Below the pieces are notes generated by a model, which did not search any database, had not been told where the DNA came from, and saw nothing but the letters and a program-made list of their open reading frames with translations. The translations under genes were made by a program, and so were the position numbers. Shown piece after piece: positions 33,809-40,934 of a DNA stretch of 64,000 nucleotides. How positions within the stretch are numbered: the first letter of the stretch is position 1; each line of letters opens with the position of its first letter. Source of the stretch: JBFMFH01 sp964481395 (lineage in GTDB: Bacteria > Acidobacteriota > Vicinamibacteria > Vicinamibacterales > JAKQTR01). Location of the stretch: the NCBI GenBank assembly GCA_964481395.1, contig CAYZYG010000002.1, positions 31,093 to 95,092 on the forward strand, read 5' to 3'.

Positions 33809-34666
33809 ATGCTGGGACGACAGACGAGCGGTTCGGTCGTGTGCGTGTCATGCGGGCAGCTCGTCGGCGTGAACGACGAGACCTGCTACAACTGCGGCCG
33901 GCGCAATCCCGGCCTCTGGGGCTACGCGCCGCTCCTGCGACGCCTCGGCAACGACCTGGGGTTCGTGCCGATGGTCGTGGTGGGCTCGGCCGGACTCTAC
34001 GTCGCCGCGCTGCTGGCCTCGGGTTCCAACATCCGGATGGGCGGGCTCTTCAGCTTCCTGTCGCCCAGCACGATGAGCCTGTTCCTCTTTGGCGCGAGCG
34101 GCGCCATCCCGGTGTTCGAATACGGCCGCTGGTGGACCATTCTCAGCGCCGGCTGGCTTCACGCCGGACTACTGCACATCCTCTTCAACATGATGTGGGT
34201 GCGGAACCTGGGGCCGACCTGCGCGGAGCTGTACGGCCCAGGACGGATGGTGATCATCTACACGGCCGCCGGCGTCGTGGGGTTTGCGGCCAGTTCGTTC
34301 ATGGGGGTCGCGCTAGCCGGCGTGCCCATCCTCGGCGGGGCGGGCTTTACGGTCGGCGCTTCCGCGCCGGTCTTCGGGCTTCTGGGCGCCCTCGTGAACT
34401 ACGGACAGCGTTCCGGCAGCAGCATGGCGCGCCGCGAAGGGCTCCAGTACGCCCTCATGCTGGGCGTGTTCGGCCTCATCATGCCCGGCATCGACAACTG
34501 GGCCCACGCAGGAGGCTTCGCCGGCGGCTGGCTCGCCGGCCGGCTGCTCGATCCGCTCAAGCCCGAGCGTCTCGACCACATGCTGATCGCCGTGGGCTGC
34601 ATCCTCGCCACGCTTCTCGCGATCGTGGCCTCGATCCTGCACGGACTGGCGCTGTTCAGAGGGTAG
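33809..34666 (+). CDS. Rhomboid family intramembrane serine protease with zinc ribbon
   Basis: A 285-aa protein. The N-terminal zinc ribbon has Cys12-x2-Cys15 and Cys26-x2-Cys29. Six or seven TM helices follow. Rhomboid hallmarks are the GWLHAGLLHILFNMMWVRNLG helix, the nucleophile Ser185 in VGASAPVFGLLG and His233 in NWAHAGGFAGG. It should cleave membrane-anchored substrates within the bilayer. GAGGA 9 bp upstream supports the ATG at 33809; the longer in-frame start runs through the heptamer array and is rejected. Confidence 0.9.
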   Translation: MLGRQTSGSVVCVSCGQLVGVNDETCYNCGRRNPGLWGYAPLLRRLGNDLGFVPMVVVGSAGLYVAALLASGSNIRMGGLFSFLSPSTMSLFLFGASGAIPVFEYGRWWTILSAGWLHAGLLHILFNMMWVRNLGPTCAELYGPGRMVIIYTAAGVVGFAASSFMGVALAGVPILGGAGFTVGASAPVFGLLGALVNYGQRSGSSMARREGLQYALMLGVFGLIMPGIDNWAHAGGFAGGWLAGRLLDPLKPERLDHMLIAVGCILATLLAIVASILHGLALFRG

Positions 34667-34710
34667 GACGGGGGTAGGAGCCAGGAGTCAGAAGACAGAA
34701 GACCGAAGGC
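34662..34710 (+). repeat. Heptamer array starting at the rhomboid stop codon
   Basis: Seven units: GGTAGGA (holding the TAG stop), CGGGGGT, AGGAGCC, AGGAGTC, AGAAGAC, AGAAGAC, CGAAGGC. The unit types are intermediate between the GGGAYC and GGAGACA classes. Confidence 0.85.
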
Positions 34711-34796
34711 GGCCGCCACGCGAGAAGGGCCGACGCAATCGCGCCGGCCCCTGCCGCTGTCGACGAGTTGTCCGGGCCTACCGGCGGGGCACATCT

Positions 34797-34817
34797 GGTC
34801 CCCGGTCCCCGGTCCCT
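34797..34817 (-). repeat. Heptamer array beside the pepD stop codon
   Basis: Three units GGTCCCC, GGTCCCC, GGTCCCT. On the minus strand it starts 4 bp after the pepD TAA. Together with the array at 34662 it means both convergent genes end in an array. Confidence 0.8.
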
Positions 34818-34821
34818 GTCC

Positions 34822-36270
34822 TTACGCGTTCTTCAGAATCGCCAGCACGTAATCCCAGTACTTGCCGACGGTGTCGATGTAGATCTTCTCGTCGGGTGAG
34901 TGCACGCCTTCGAGCGTCGGCCCGAGCGATACCATATCCATGCCGGGGTACTTCTCGCCGATGATCCCGCATTCGAGCCCGGCGTGGACAGCCTTCACTT
35001 CGGGCTCCTTGCCGTACAGCTTCTGGTACGTCGCGATGGCGGTCTTCAGGATCGGCGAATCGAGGTTCGGCTTCCAGCCGGGGTACCCGTGAGACCCGCT
35101 CGCGGTCGCACCGCCCAGCTCGAAGACGTGACGGACGGTGCCCGACGCCTCGTCGATCTCTGAGGCCACCGAACTGCGCTGGCTCGTCTGGATGACGACA
35201 TCCTTCTTCGTCGTGGTGATGACGGCCAGGTTCGTCGAGGTCTCGACCAGGCCCGGGATGTCCGCGCTCATCTTCAGTACGCCGTGCGGCATGGCCGAGA
35301 TGGTCATCGTGAGCTTCTTCTGGAGGCTCTTCTTCATGACCTTGGCCCGGCCCTTCACGGCGGCGGCCGTGACCTCGAGCGACGGCTCCACGCTCGACAG
35401 CTCGGCCTTGACGATGGCGTTCAGCGACGACACGATGGCCATGGCCTCGTCGAGCTTCTTCTTCGGGATGAAGAGCAGCGCGACCGCGTCGCGCGGGATC
35501 GCGTTGCGCTTGTTGCCGGCGTCGATGCGGGCCAGCCGCGCGCCGACGGCGCCGAGCGCCATGATCACGCGGTTGATGATCTTGATGGCATTCCCGCGGC
35601 CCTTGTCGATCTCGAGGCCCGAGTGCCCGCCGCGCAGCCCGCCGACCTTCAGCTCGACGCCCACCGTTCCCGCCGGCGCCGGCTCGCCCTGGAACGGCCA
35701 CGTGCCGGTCGAATCGCGGCCGCCCGAGCAGCCGACGTAGAGCGCACCTTCTTCCTCCGAGTCGAGGTTCAGGAGCGTCTGGCTCTCCAGCAGGCCGGGT
35801 TCCAGGTTGTTGGCGCCGGTCAGCCCGGTTTCCTCATCGATCGTGAAGAGGAATTCCAGCGGTCCGTGCTGGAGGGTCTTGTCGGCCATGATGGCGAGGT
35901 TGGTGGCCACCGCGACGCCGTTGTCGGCGCCGAGCGTCGTGCCATCGGCCATCATCACGTTGTCCTTGCGGACGAGGATGATGGGGTCCTTGAGGAAATC
36001 GTGCTTCTTGTCGGGCCGCTTCTCGGGAACCATGTCCAGATGCCCCTGGAGGCAGATGGACTTCTTGCCCTCGAACCCGGCCGACGCCGGCTTGCGCACG
36101 ATGACGTTGCCGGCCTTGTCCCGGAGGGACTCGAGGCCGAGCTTCCTGGCGGTGTCGACGACGAACACCGCAGCCGCCTCTTCGTGCTTCGACGGGCGGG
36201 GGATCTTCGAGAGTTCGGCGAAGTAGTGCCACAGGCCTTCCGGTTTGAGTCCCTGGATCGCAGATGCCAT
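34822..36270 (-). CDS. pepD: Aminoacyl-histidine dipeptidase PepD (M20 family)
   Basis: A 482-aa cytoplasmic zinc dipeptidase that cleaves Xaa-His and other dipeptides. Metal and catalytic residues are His77/Asp79 (GHLDMV), Asp116 (GADNG), Glu146/Glu147 (DEETG) and the GGHSG and AGLECG segments. The lid domain is inserted in the middle as usual. AAGGAG precedes the ATG at 36270. It is divergent from the M29 aminopeptidase gene, and the gap between them is mostly heptamer array. Confidence 0.94.
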   Translation of the reverse strand: MASAIQGLKPEGLWHYFAELSKIPRPSKHEEAAAVFVVDTARKLGLESLRDKAGNVIVRKPASAGFEGKKSICLQGHLDMVPEKRPDKKHDFLKDPIILVRKDNVMMADGTTLGADNGVAVATNLAIMADKTLQHGPLEFLFTIDEETGLTGANNLEPGLLESQTLLNLDSEEEGALYVGCSGGRDSTGTWPFQGEPAPAGTVGVELKVGGLRGGHSGLEIDKGRGNAIKIINRVIMALGAVGARLARIDAGNKRNAIPRDAVALLFIPKKKLDEAMAIVSSLNAIVKAELSSVEPSLEVTAAAVKGRAKVMKKSLQKKLTMTISAMPHGVLKMSADIPGLVETSTNLAVITTTKKDVVIQTSQRSSVASEIDEASGTVRHVFELGGATASGSHGYPGWKPNLDSPILKTAIATYQKLYGKEPEVKAVHAGLECGIIGEKYPGMDMVSLGPTLEGVHSPDEKIYIDTVGKYWDYVLAILKNA

Positions 36271-36345
36271 ATCGGAGCTCCTTAAGAAAGTGCGCCCGAA
36301 TCGGGGTCCAACGGCGGGGCTCTTGAGACTGTAGCACGGAGAACA

Positions 36346-36465
36346 GGGACCTGGGACCGGGGATCGGGGGCCGGTTCTGAATGGGGCGCCGGTCCCCGAT
36401 TCCTGCTCTTGGTCCCTGGTCCCTGGTCCCCGTTCCTGGTCCCTGGTCCCCGGTCCCCGATCCCT
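36346..36465. repeat. Heptamer array with opposed arms between divergent peptidase genes
   Basis: The left arm GGGACCT, GGGACCG, GGGATCG, GGGGCCG (36346-36373) is framed by AGAACA on its left and GTTCTG on its right. The right arm (36391-36465) is about ten GGTCCCY/GATCCCY units with two 6-bp units breaking the phase. It ends one base before a CATAAT box. Confidence 0.9.
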
Positions 36466-36466
36466 G

Positions 36467-36472
36467 CATAAT
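36467..36472 (+). promoter_or_regulatory. -10 box of the M29 aminopeptidase gene
   Basis: CATAAT preceded by TG, seven bases before the ATG at 36480, which would make the mRNA leaderless. The -35 position is occupied by heptamer units and shows no TTGACA. Confidence 0.4.
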
Positions 36473-36479
36473 GCCCCCT

Positions 36480-37442
36480 ATGCACATCTCCTCCGAACTC
36501 CAGTCCGCCGCCCTCATCGCCGTCCGGGACTGCATGGGCGTCCAGCCCGGCGAGCGGGTGCTCGTCGTGACCGACGCGCCGCTCCGGACCATCGGATACG
36601 CCTGCCACGAGGCTGCCCGGCAGCTCGGCAACGAGGTCATGCTCATCGACATGCCGCCCCGCAGGACCAACGGCGAAGAGCCACCCGCCGAAGTGGCCTG
36701 GTTGATGACCCAGGTGGACGTCGTCCTGTGCCCGACCTCCAAGTCGCTCACCCACACCGACTCGCGCCGGTCCGCGAGCGCCAAGGGGGTCCGCGTGGCC
36801 ACCCTTCCGAACGTCACAGAAGAAGTGATGATCCGCTGCATGAACGCCGACTACCACGCCATTGCCGAGCGCACCCACCGGCTGTGCGACCTCTTGCGCG
36901 ACACGAAGGTCGTGCGCGTGACGGCACCGGCCGGCACGGACATCACCATGCCCATCGAGGGCCGGGAACCGCACGCCAGCTCGGGCATCTTCCGTGAGAA
37001 GGGGCAGTGGGGGAACCTGCCAACCGGCGAAGCCTACTTGGCGCCCCTCGAGGGACTCTCGAACGGCGTGGTCGTGGTCGACGGGTCCATGGCCAGCGTC
37101 GGCATGGTCGACGAACCCATCCACATCGTCGTCAACGACGGATATGCGGCCGACATCACCGGCGGCGCGTCGGCTCACAGGCTTGTCGAGCTGCTGGCCC
37201 CGCACGGGAAGGACGGCCGGACGGTCGCCGAGTTCGGCATCGGCACCAACGACAGGGCCATCCTGACGGGCATCATCCTCGAAGACGAGAAAGTGATGGG
37301 CACCATCCACATCGCCTTCGGCGACAACAAGTCGATGGGCGGCAGCGTACGCGTGGCGAGCCACCTCGACGGCCTCGTCAAGCAGCCGACCGTCTGGTTC
37401 GACGACCGGAAGATCATGGAGGACGGGAGGCTGCTCGTCTGA
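36480..37442 (+). CDS. M29 family aminopeptidase
   Basis: A 320-aa metallo-aminopeptidase of the M29 (thermophilic aminopeptidase T / AmpS) family, releasing N-terminal residues from peptides in the cytoplasm. Recognisable metal-site segments are GNLPTGEAYLAPLEG (Glu), AEFGIGTND and the GTIHIAFGDN (His, Asp) segment. It is somewhat shorter than the usual 370-410 aa but has all core motifs. I prefer ATG 36480 over the ATG at 36471, which overlaps the -10 box. Confidence 0.85.
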   Translation: MHISSELQSAALIAVRDCMGVQPGERVLVVTDAPLRTIGYACHEAARQLGNEVMLIDMPPRRTNGEEPPAEVAWLMTQVDVVLCPTSKSLTHTDSRRSASAKGVRVATLPNVTEEVMIRCMNADYHAIAERTHRLCDLLRDTKVVRVTAPAGTDITMPIEGREPHASSGIFREKGQWGNLPTGEAYLAPLEGLSNGVVVVDGSMASVGMVDEPIHIVVNDGYAADITGGASAHRLVELLAPHGKDGRTVAEFGIGTNDRAILTGIILEDEKVMGTIHIAFGDNKSMGGSVRVASHLDGLVKQPTVWFDDRKIMEDGRLLV

Positions 37443-37446
37443 CGGC

Positions 37447-37467
37447 GGGGACCCGGGACCCGGGGCC
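37447..37467 (+). repeat. Short heptamer array after the M29 gene
   Basis: Three units GGGGACC, CGGGACC, CGGGGCC, starting 5 bp after the stop codon. Confidence 0.7.
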
Positions 37468-37487
37468 GGCGCCGCCGCGGCGAGCCG

Positions 37488-37684
37488 TGCGTCACGTTCG
37501 CAGTCCCGCTCGCGCTCGCCGGCAAAACGCACCTTGCCGGGACGTGTCCTGCTGCTTTGCGTGGGGGCCCCCAGCCCCACGCGTGTCGCCCCCTCACGGG
37601 GCGTTTTGCAGACTGACGCCGTCGGCTCGGCTCAAGGGCCTGCTCAGTGACGCACGGTTCGCCTGGGTGGCGACTACCCCGGGG
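37488..37684 (+). repeat. Dispersed repeat of about 200 bp with conserved hairpin, copy 1
   Basis: Aligns over its length with the reverse complement of 57270-57480. Shared blocks include CGCTCGCCGGC, CGCACCTTGCCGGGA, GTCCTGCTG and CCCCACGCGT. A perfect 8-bp stem GCGTGGGG/CCCCACGC (37559-37566 with 37575-37582) encloses an 8-nt loop. In both copies the stem is identical while the loop differs. It follows the M29 stop and precedes the sigma factor gene. Confidence 0.8.
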
Positions 37685-37730
37685 CACCGAACCTGGACGG
37701 CCGGGTGTGCGTTCTTCAGTGTAGGCGCGC

Positions 37731-38315
37731 GTGGATAGAGAAGCCCTGACTCCCCTGATCGGCCGGTGCCGGGCCGGCGACGAGCTGGCCTGGGAGGCGT
37801 TCGTCCGCCAGGCCCAAGGACGGGTCTACGCGCTGGCCTACAGCTACCTGAACGACCGGGAAGAGGCCCGCGACCTCGCGCAGGAGATCTTCATCCGCCT
37901 CTACGAGACGCGCGACCGGTGGCCGGATCACGACGATGAGTTCGTGCCGTGGCTGATCCACGTCGCGCGGAACCGATCCGTGGACTACCTGCGGCGTCGC
38001 AAAGCCCGTGTGCTCTCGTCGGCGCTGCCCGAGGAGCACTACGCGTCGGTGGCGGACTCCGGCGAGGGGCCGGAAGAACAGGCCGTGGCCACATCGCAGC
38101 GTACGGTGCTGCGGGCGGCGCTCAGCCGGCTGTCGGCGATCAGCCGGGAGATCGTCATGTTGAGAGACATCCAGGGGCTGTCGGTGGAGCAGGTGTCGAC
38201 ACTGTTGGGCGTCCCCGAGGGCACCGTGAAGTCGAGGGCGAGCCGGGCCAGGCTCGAGCTGGCCGAGGAGGTCCTGGCGATGTCGAGACCCCGCCAGGCG
38301 GGAGAGATCCCATGA
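37731..38315 (+). CDS. ECF RNA polymerase sigma factor (sigma-24 type)
   Basis: A 194-aa sigma factor with region 2 (about 18-85, RDLAQEIFIRLYE and the -10-binding VPWLIHVARNRSVDYLRRRK) and region 4 (about 125-180, REIVMLRDIQGLSVEQVSTLLGVPEGTVKSRASRAR). It starts with GTG at 37731. It overlaps the following anti-sigma gene by ATGA, the usual arrangement for a regulator and its inhibitor. The dispersed repeat lies just upstream. Confidence 0.92.
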   Translation: MDREALTPLIGRCRAGDELAWEAFVRQAQGRVYALAYSYLNDREEARDLAQEIFIRLYETRDRWPDHDDEFVPWLIHVARNRSVDYLRRRKARVLSSALPEEHYASVADSGEGPEEQAVATSQRTVLRAALSRLSAISREIVMLRDIQGLSVEQVSTLLGVPEGTVKSRASRARLELAEEVLAMSRPRQAGEIP

Positions 38316-39241
38316 CCTGCGACCAGTGCCGCGCCCGCATCGTTGGCGAGTGGGATCCAGGCACGTCCGTGCCGGACGATGCCGCTGCGCACCTCGAGGC
38401 GTGCGAAGCGTGCCGTGGCTGGATGTCCGCGTTCGCGGAGGGACTGGCGGGTTCGGGCGTGGCGGTCGAGGCGGAGGGCGCGAGACTGACGGCGGAGGTG
38501 CTGGCGCGGACGTCGGGCACGGCCTGCGACCGGGCGCGCCTCCTGCTGGCGTCTCGCGCGGAGAGCCCGCTGGACGATCTCGATTCGACGCTCGTCGCCG
38601 GACATCTGGCGCACTGCGCCGCATGCGCGGAACTCGCGGCTTCGCTGGAGGCGGTACAGGTGGCGATCCCGTCGCTCGCCACGCTCGACCCGGGCCCTGG
38701 CTTCGCCGATCGCATCCTGGCCCTGACCTCCCGCGTTCCCGTCCGACCGACCGTGACCGAACGGTGGCGGGGCGCCTGGTCCCGTCTCGTGAAACGTCCC
38801 CGGTTCGCCTGGGAGGTCGCGTACGCCGCGACGCTGTGCTGGGTCGTGTTGTTCGGCCCGTCGGTGCGGGCGTTCGAATGGACGTCGACGGTCACTGCGG
38901 TGGCCCGCGAGCAGGTCCCTTCGACGCTCGACGCGCTTGGCCAGACCATCGGGCAGTGGACGGCGGCGGTCGGCTCGGAGTTGAGCACCGCGAAGATCGC
39001 GGTGGAGGAGCGGCGCGATTCGTGGGTCGACCGGGCGGCTGCGGCCTTCAACGCACGCCTCGAGCGGGCGAGACAGGCCGCCGCCGCGCTGCTGGCCACG
39101 CTGCAGAGCGCGGTCGATGGGGTGGCGGAGTGGTTCGAGGGTCTCTTTGGCGGAACGACCCCGCACCCTGCCGAACCCGCCGCCGCGCCGGTGCGTTCTC
39201 CTGAGCAGGCACCGACGCCGTCTCGCCCCGCCGGGGCGTGA
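38312..39241 (+). CDS. Membrane anti-sigma factor with two zinc-finger motifs
   Basis: A 309-aa protein. Two HC2-type zinc motifs are present, HLEACEACRGW (about 27-37) and HLAHCAACAEL (about 94-104), each with an upstream Cys as possible fourth ligand. One TM segment lies near 170-190. The outer part (about 195-310) is helical and rich in Ala/Glu, then Pro-rich. It probably holds the ECF sigma factor in the cytoplasm until an envelope signal. A double finger is less common than a single one. Confidence 0.82.
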   Translation: MTCDQCRARIVGEWDPGTSVPDDAAAHLEACEACRGWMSAFAEGLAGSGVAVEAEGARLTAEVLARTSGTACDRARLLLASRAESPLDDLDSTLVAGHLAHCAACAELAASLEAVQVAIPSLATLDPGPGFADRILALTSRVPVRPTVTERWRGAWSRLVKRPRFAWEVAYAATLCWVVLFGPSVRAFEWTSTVTAVAREQVPSTLDALGQTIGQWTAAVGSELSTAKIAVEERRDSWVDRAAAAFNARLERARQAAAALLATLQSAVDGVAEWFEGLFGGTTPHPAEPAAAPVRSPEQAPTPSRPAGA

Positions 39242-39273
39242 CCGCCGCATGAGACCCTCGTGAGGAGACTGAT

Positions 39274-39864
39274 ATGAACGCCACCGACCCCTTCGCACCC
39301 CCGCAGGAAGGCGCGCCGGCACCGGGCTACGAACAACCGGTGTTGCCGGCGCAGCCCGTCGTCCGCGCGGCCGCCGATCGGCGCGGCCCGTATGTGAACG
39401 ACCCGCGCCGCAAGTCCGTGCTCTGGGCCTGCATCTTCTCGGGCCTGCCGGGGCTCGGCCAGGTGTACGTGGGCTACTACCACGTGGGGTTCCGGAACAT
39501 CCTGGTGATCGCGATGCTGATCGCGCTGATGAATACCCGCGGGTTCGGCGGCGGGCTGGAGCCGGCCGTGGGGATCTTCCTGGCGTTCTTCTGGCTGCAC
39601 AACATCGTCGATGCCGGCCGGCGCGCCAGCCTCTACAACCAGGCGCTCGACGGCCTGCGGCCGATGGACCTGCCAGAAGATATGAAGCAGCCGCCGCAGT
39701 TCGGGTCCTTCGCGTGGGGCGTGGGCCTGGTCATCGTGGGTCTGGTGTTCCTGAGCAACACGATGTTCGGGCTGTCGCTCGAATGGCTCGGACGCGTCTG
39801 GCCGCTCGCGCTCGTCGGCGTAGGGGGATGGCTGATCTACGCGGACAGGAGAGGGAAGGACGTC

Positions 39865-39873
<9 letters not shown>
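39274..39873 (+). CDS. Small multi-pass membrane protein (TM2/DUF5683-like)
   Basis: A 199-aa protein. A disordered Pro/Ala-rich start (1-45) is followed by a TM2-like pair of helices (PRRKSVLWACIFSGLPGLGQVYVGYY and the next hydrophobic stretch), a short loop and two more helices (about 145-190, LEWLGRVWPLALVGVGGWLIY) that look like a LiaF-type TM pair. TGAGGAGA precedes the ATG. It follows the sigma/anti-sigma pair by 32 bp and is probably co-transcribed. The function is unknown. Its TAG stop lies in a heptamer array. Confidence 0.7.
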
Positions 39874-39920
<47 letters not shown>

Positions 39921-39957
39921 GCCGGACTGGGCGCGCCCGTGGCGCGCCCCTATGGTG

Positions 39958-40803
39958 TTACGAATCCCGAATCCCGACTCCCGAATCCCGGCCGGTCGGC
40001 TGACAGATGGGGCACCAGTACGTGAGCCTCGCCCCGGTTCCCATCTTCATCACCTTGATCGGCGTGCCGCAGCGCAGGCAGGGCCTGCCCGCGCGGCCGT
40101 AGGCCCACAGCCGATCGGACGGCTTCAGGCGGCCGGTGGTGCGGCGGCCCGCAGCGGCCGTCGTTGCCGTGTTCGGGGATCCCACGTTGAGCCGGAGCTG
40201 CGACGCGGCCGTGCCGACGAGGCGGGCGAGGTCGTCATCCGACAGTCGGCTCACGGGCGTGGCCGGGTGCAGGCGGCACGCGAACAGCACCTCCGACTTG
40301 TAGACATTGCCGATCCCGGCCAGCGCGCGCTGCCGTAGGAGCGCTTCGCCAATCGGGAGGTCGCCCGTCGCCCGGAGTCGCGCCACCGCCTCGGCCACGT
40401 CCGTGTTCGCCGCGAGAAGGTCAGGACCCAGCCGTGACAGTGACGGATGTCGCTTGATCTCGGCTTCCGTCCGCAGTTCGATCACCGGCACGTTGAAGGC
40501 GACTGCTTCGGCGTCCCCGGTAGCCAGAACCAGCCGCATGGCCGCCCTGGGCTTCCGCCACCGGGCGCCCCGCGGGCAGGTGTGCCAGGCGCCGTGCATC
40601 CGCATGTGCGAGAGCAGGACGAGACCCCGGTCGAAGTGCATCGCCAGCCACTTGCCGCGGGCTTCGACGCGCGTGACCCGCGCGCCGGTCAGCCGCTCAG
40701 GGCGCACCTGCGAGATGGCCGACTCGACACGCACGATCTCCCGCCCCGCGAGCACGCGATGGAGGGTGGCCGCCGCGCGAACGATCGTGTCGCCTTCGGG
40801 CAC
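39958..40803 (-). CDS. Fpg/Nei family DNA glycosylase (endonuclease VIII-like)
   Basis: A 281-aa base-excision repair glycosylase/AP lyase. The mature N-terminal Pro2-Glu3 of PEGDTI is the catalytic pair and the PEGDT form is typical of Nei2-type proteins. The H2TH region (RQRALAGIGNVYKSE) and the C-terminal zinc finger (CLRC and CPIC, about 245-270) are present. The start is GTG at 40803, fixed by the required Pro at position 2. The last ten residues (RDSGVGIRDS) come from a heptamer array and have no family counterpart. Confidence 0.9.
   Translation of the reverse strand: MPEGDTIVRAAATLHRVLAGREIVRVESAISQVRPERLTGARVTRVEARGKWLAMHFDRGLVLLSHMRMHGAWHTCPRGARWRKPRAAMRLVLATGDAEAVAFNVPVIELRTEAEIKRHPSLSRLGPDLLAANTDVAEAVARLRATGDLPIGEALLRQRALAGIGNVYKSEVLFACRLHPATPVSRLSDDDLARLVGTAASQLRLNVGSPNTATTAAAGRRTTGRLKPSDRLWAYGRAGRPCLRCGTPIKVMKMGTGARLTYWCPICQPTGRDSGVGIRDS
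39962..39989 (-). repeat. Heptamer array forming the 3' end of the Nei-type gene
   Basis: Four units GAATCCC, GAATCCC, GACTCCC, GAATCCC lie immediately inside the TAA stop (39958-39960), so they are translated as the C-terminal tail. Confidence 0.9.
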
Positions 40804-40812
40804 GGGAGAACA

Positions 40813-40893
40813 GGGTCCGCGGACCTGGGACCAGTTGAGACGGGGGGCCGGGATTACCGATAACCGATCCCCGGTCCCCGATCCCCGGCCCCC
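40813..40893. repeat. Heptamer array with opposed arms between divergent genes
   Basis: Left arm GGGTCCG, CGGACCT, GGGACCA (40813-40833) preceded by GAGAACA. Right arm GATCCCC, GGTCCCC, GATCCCC, GGCCCCC (40866-40893). It fills the gap between the Nei-type gene and the M14 gene. Confidence 0.8.
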
Positions 40894-40902
40894 GTCTTTC
40901 GG

Positions 40903-40908
40903 TATGAT
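40903..40908 (+). promoter_or_regulatory. Possible -10 box of the M14 peptidase gene
   Basis: TATGAT lies 26 bp before the ATG at 40935 and 9 bp after a heptamer array. There is no clear -35. Confidence 0.35.
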
Positions 40909-40934
40909 CGCACGATCCCAGAAGAGGAGACCCG

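Noticed and set aside
37488..37684. Insertion sequence
   Set aside because: The repeat is only about 200 bp, without a transposase frame, clear terminal inverted repeats or a target duplication that I can see.
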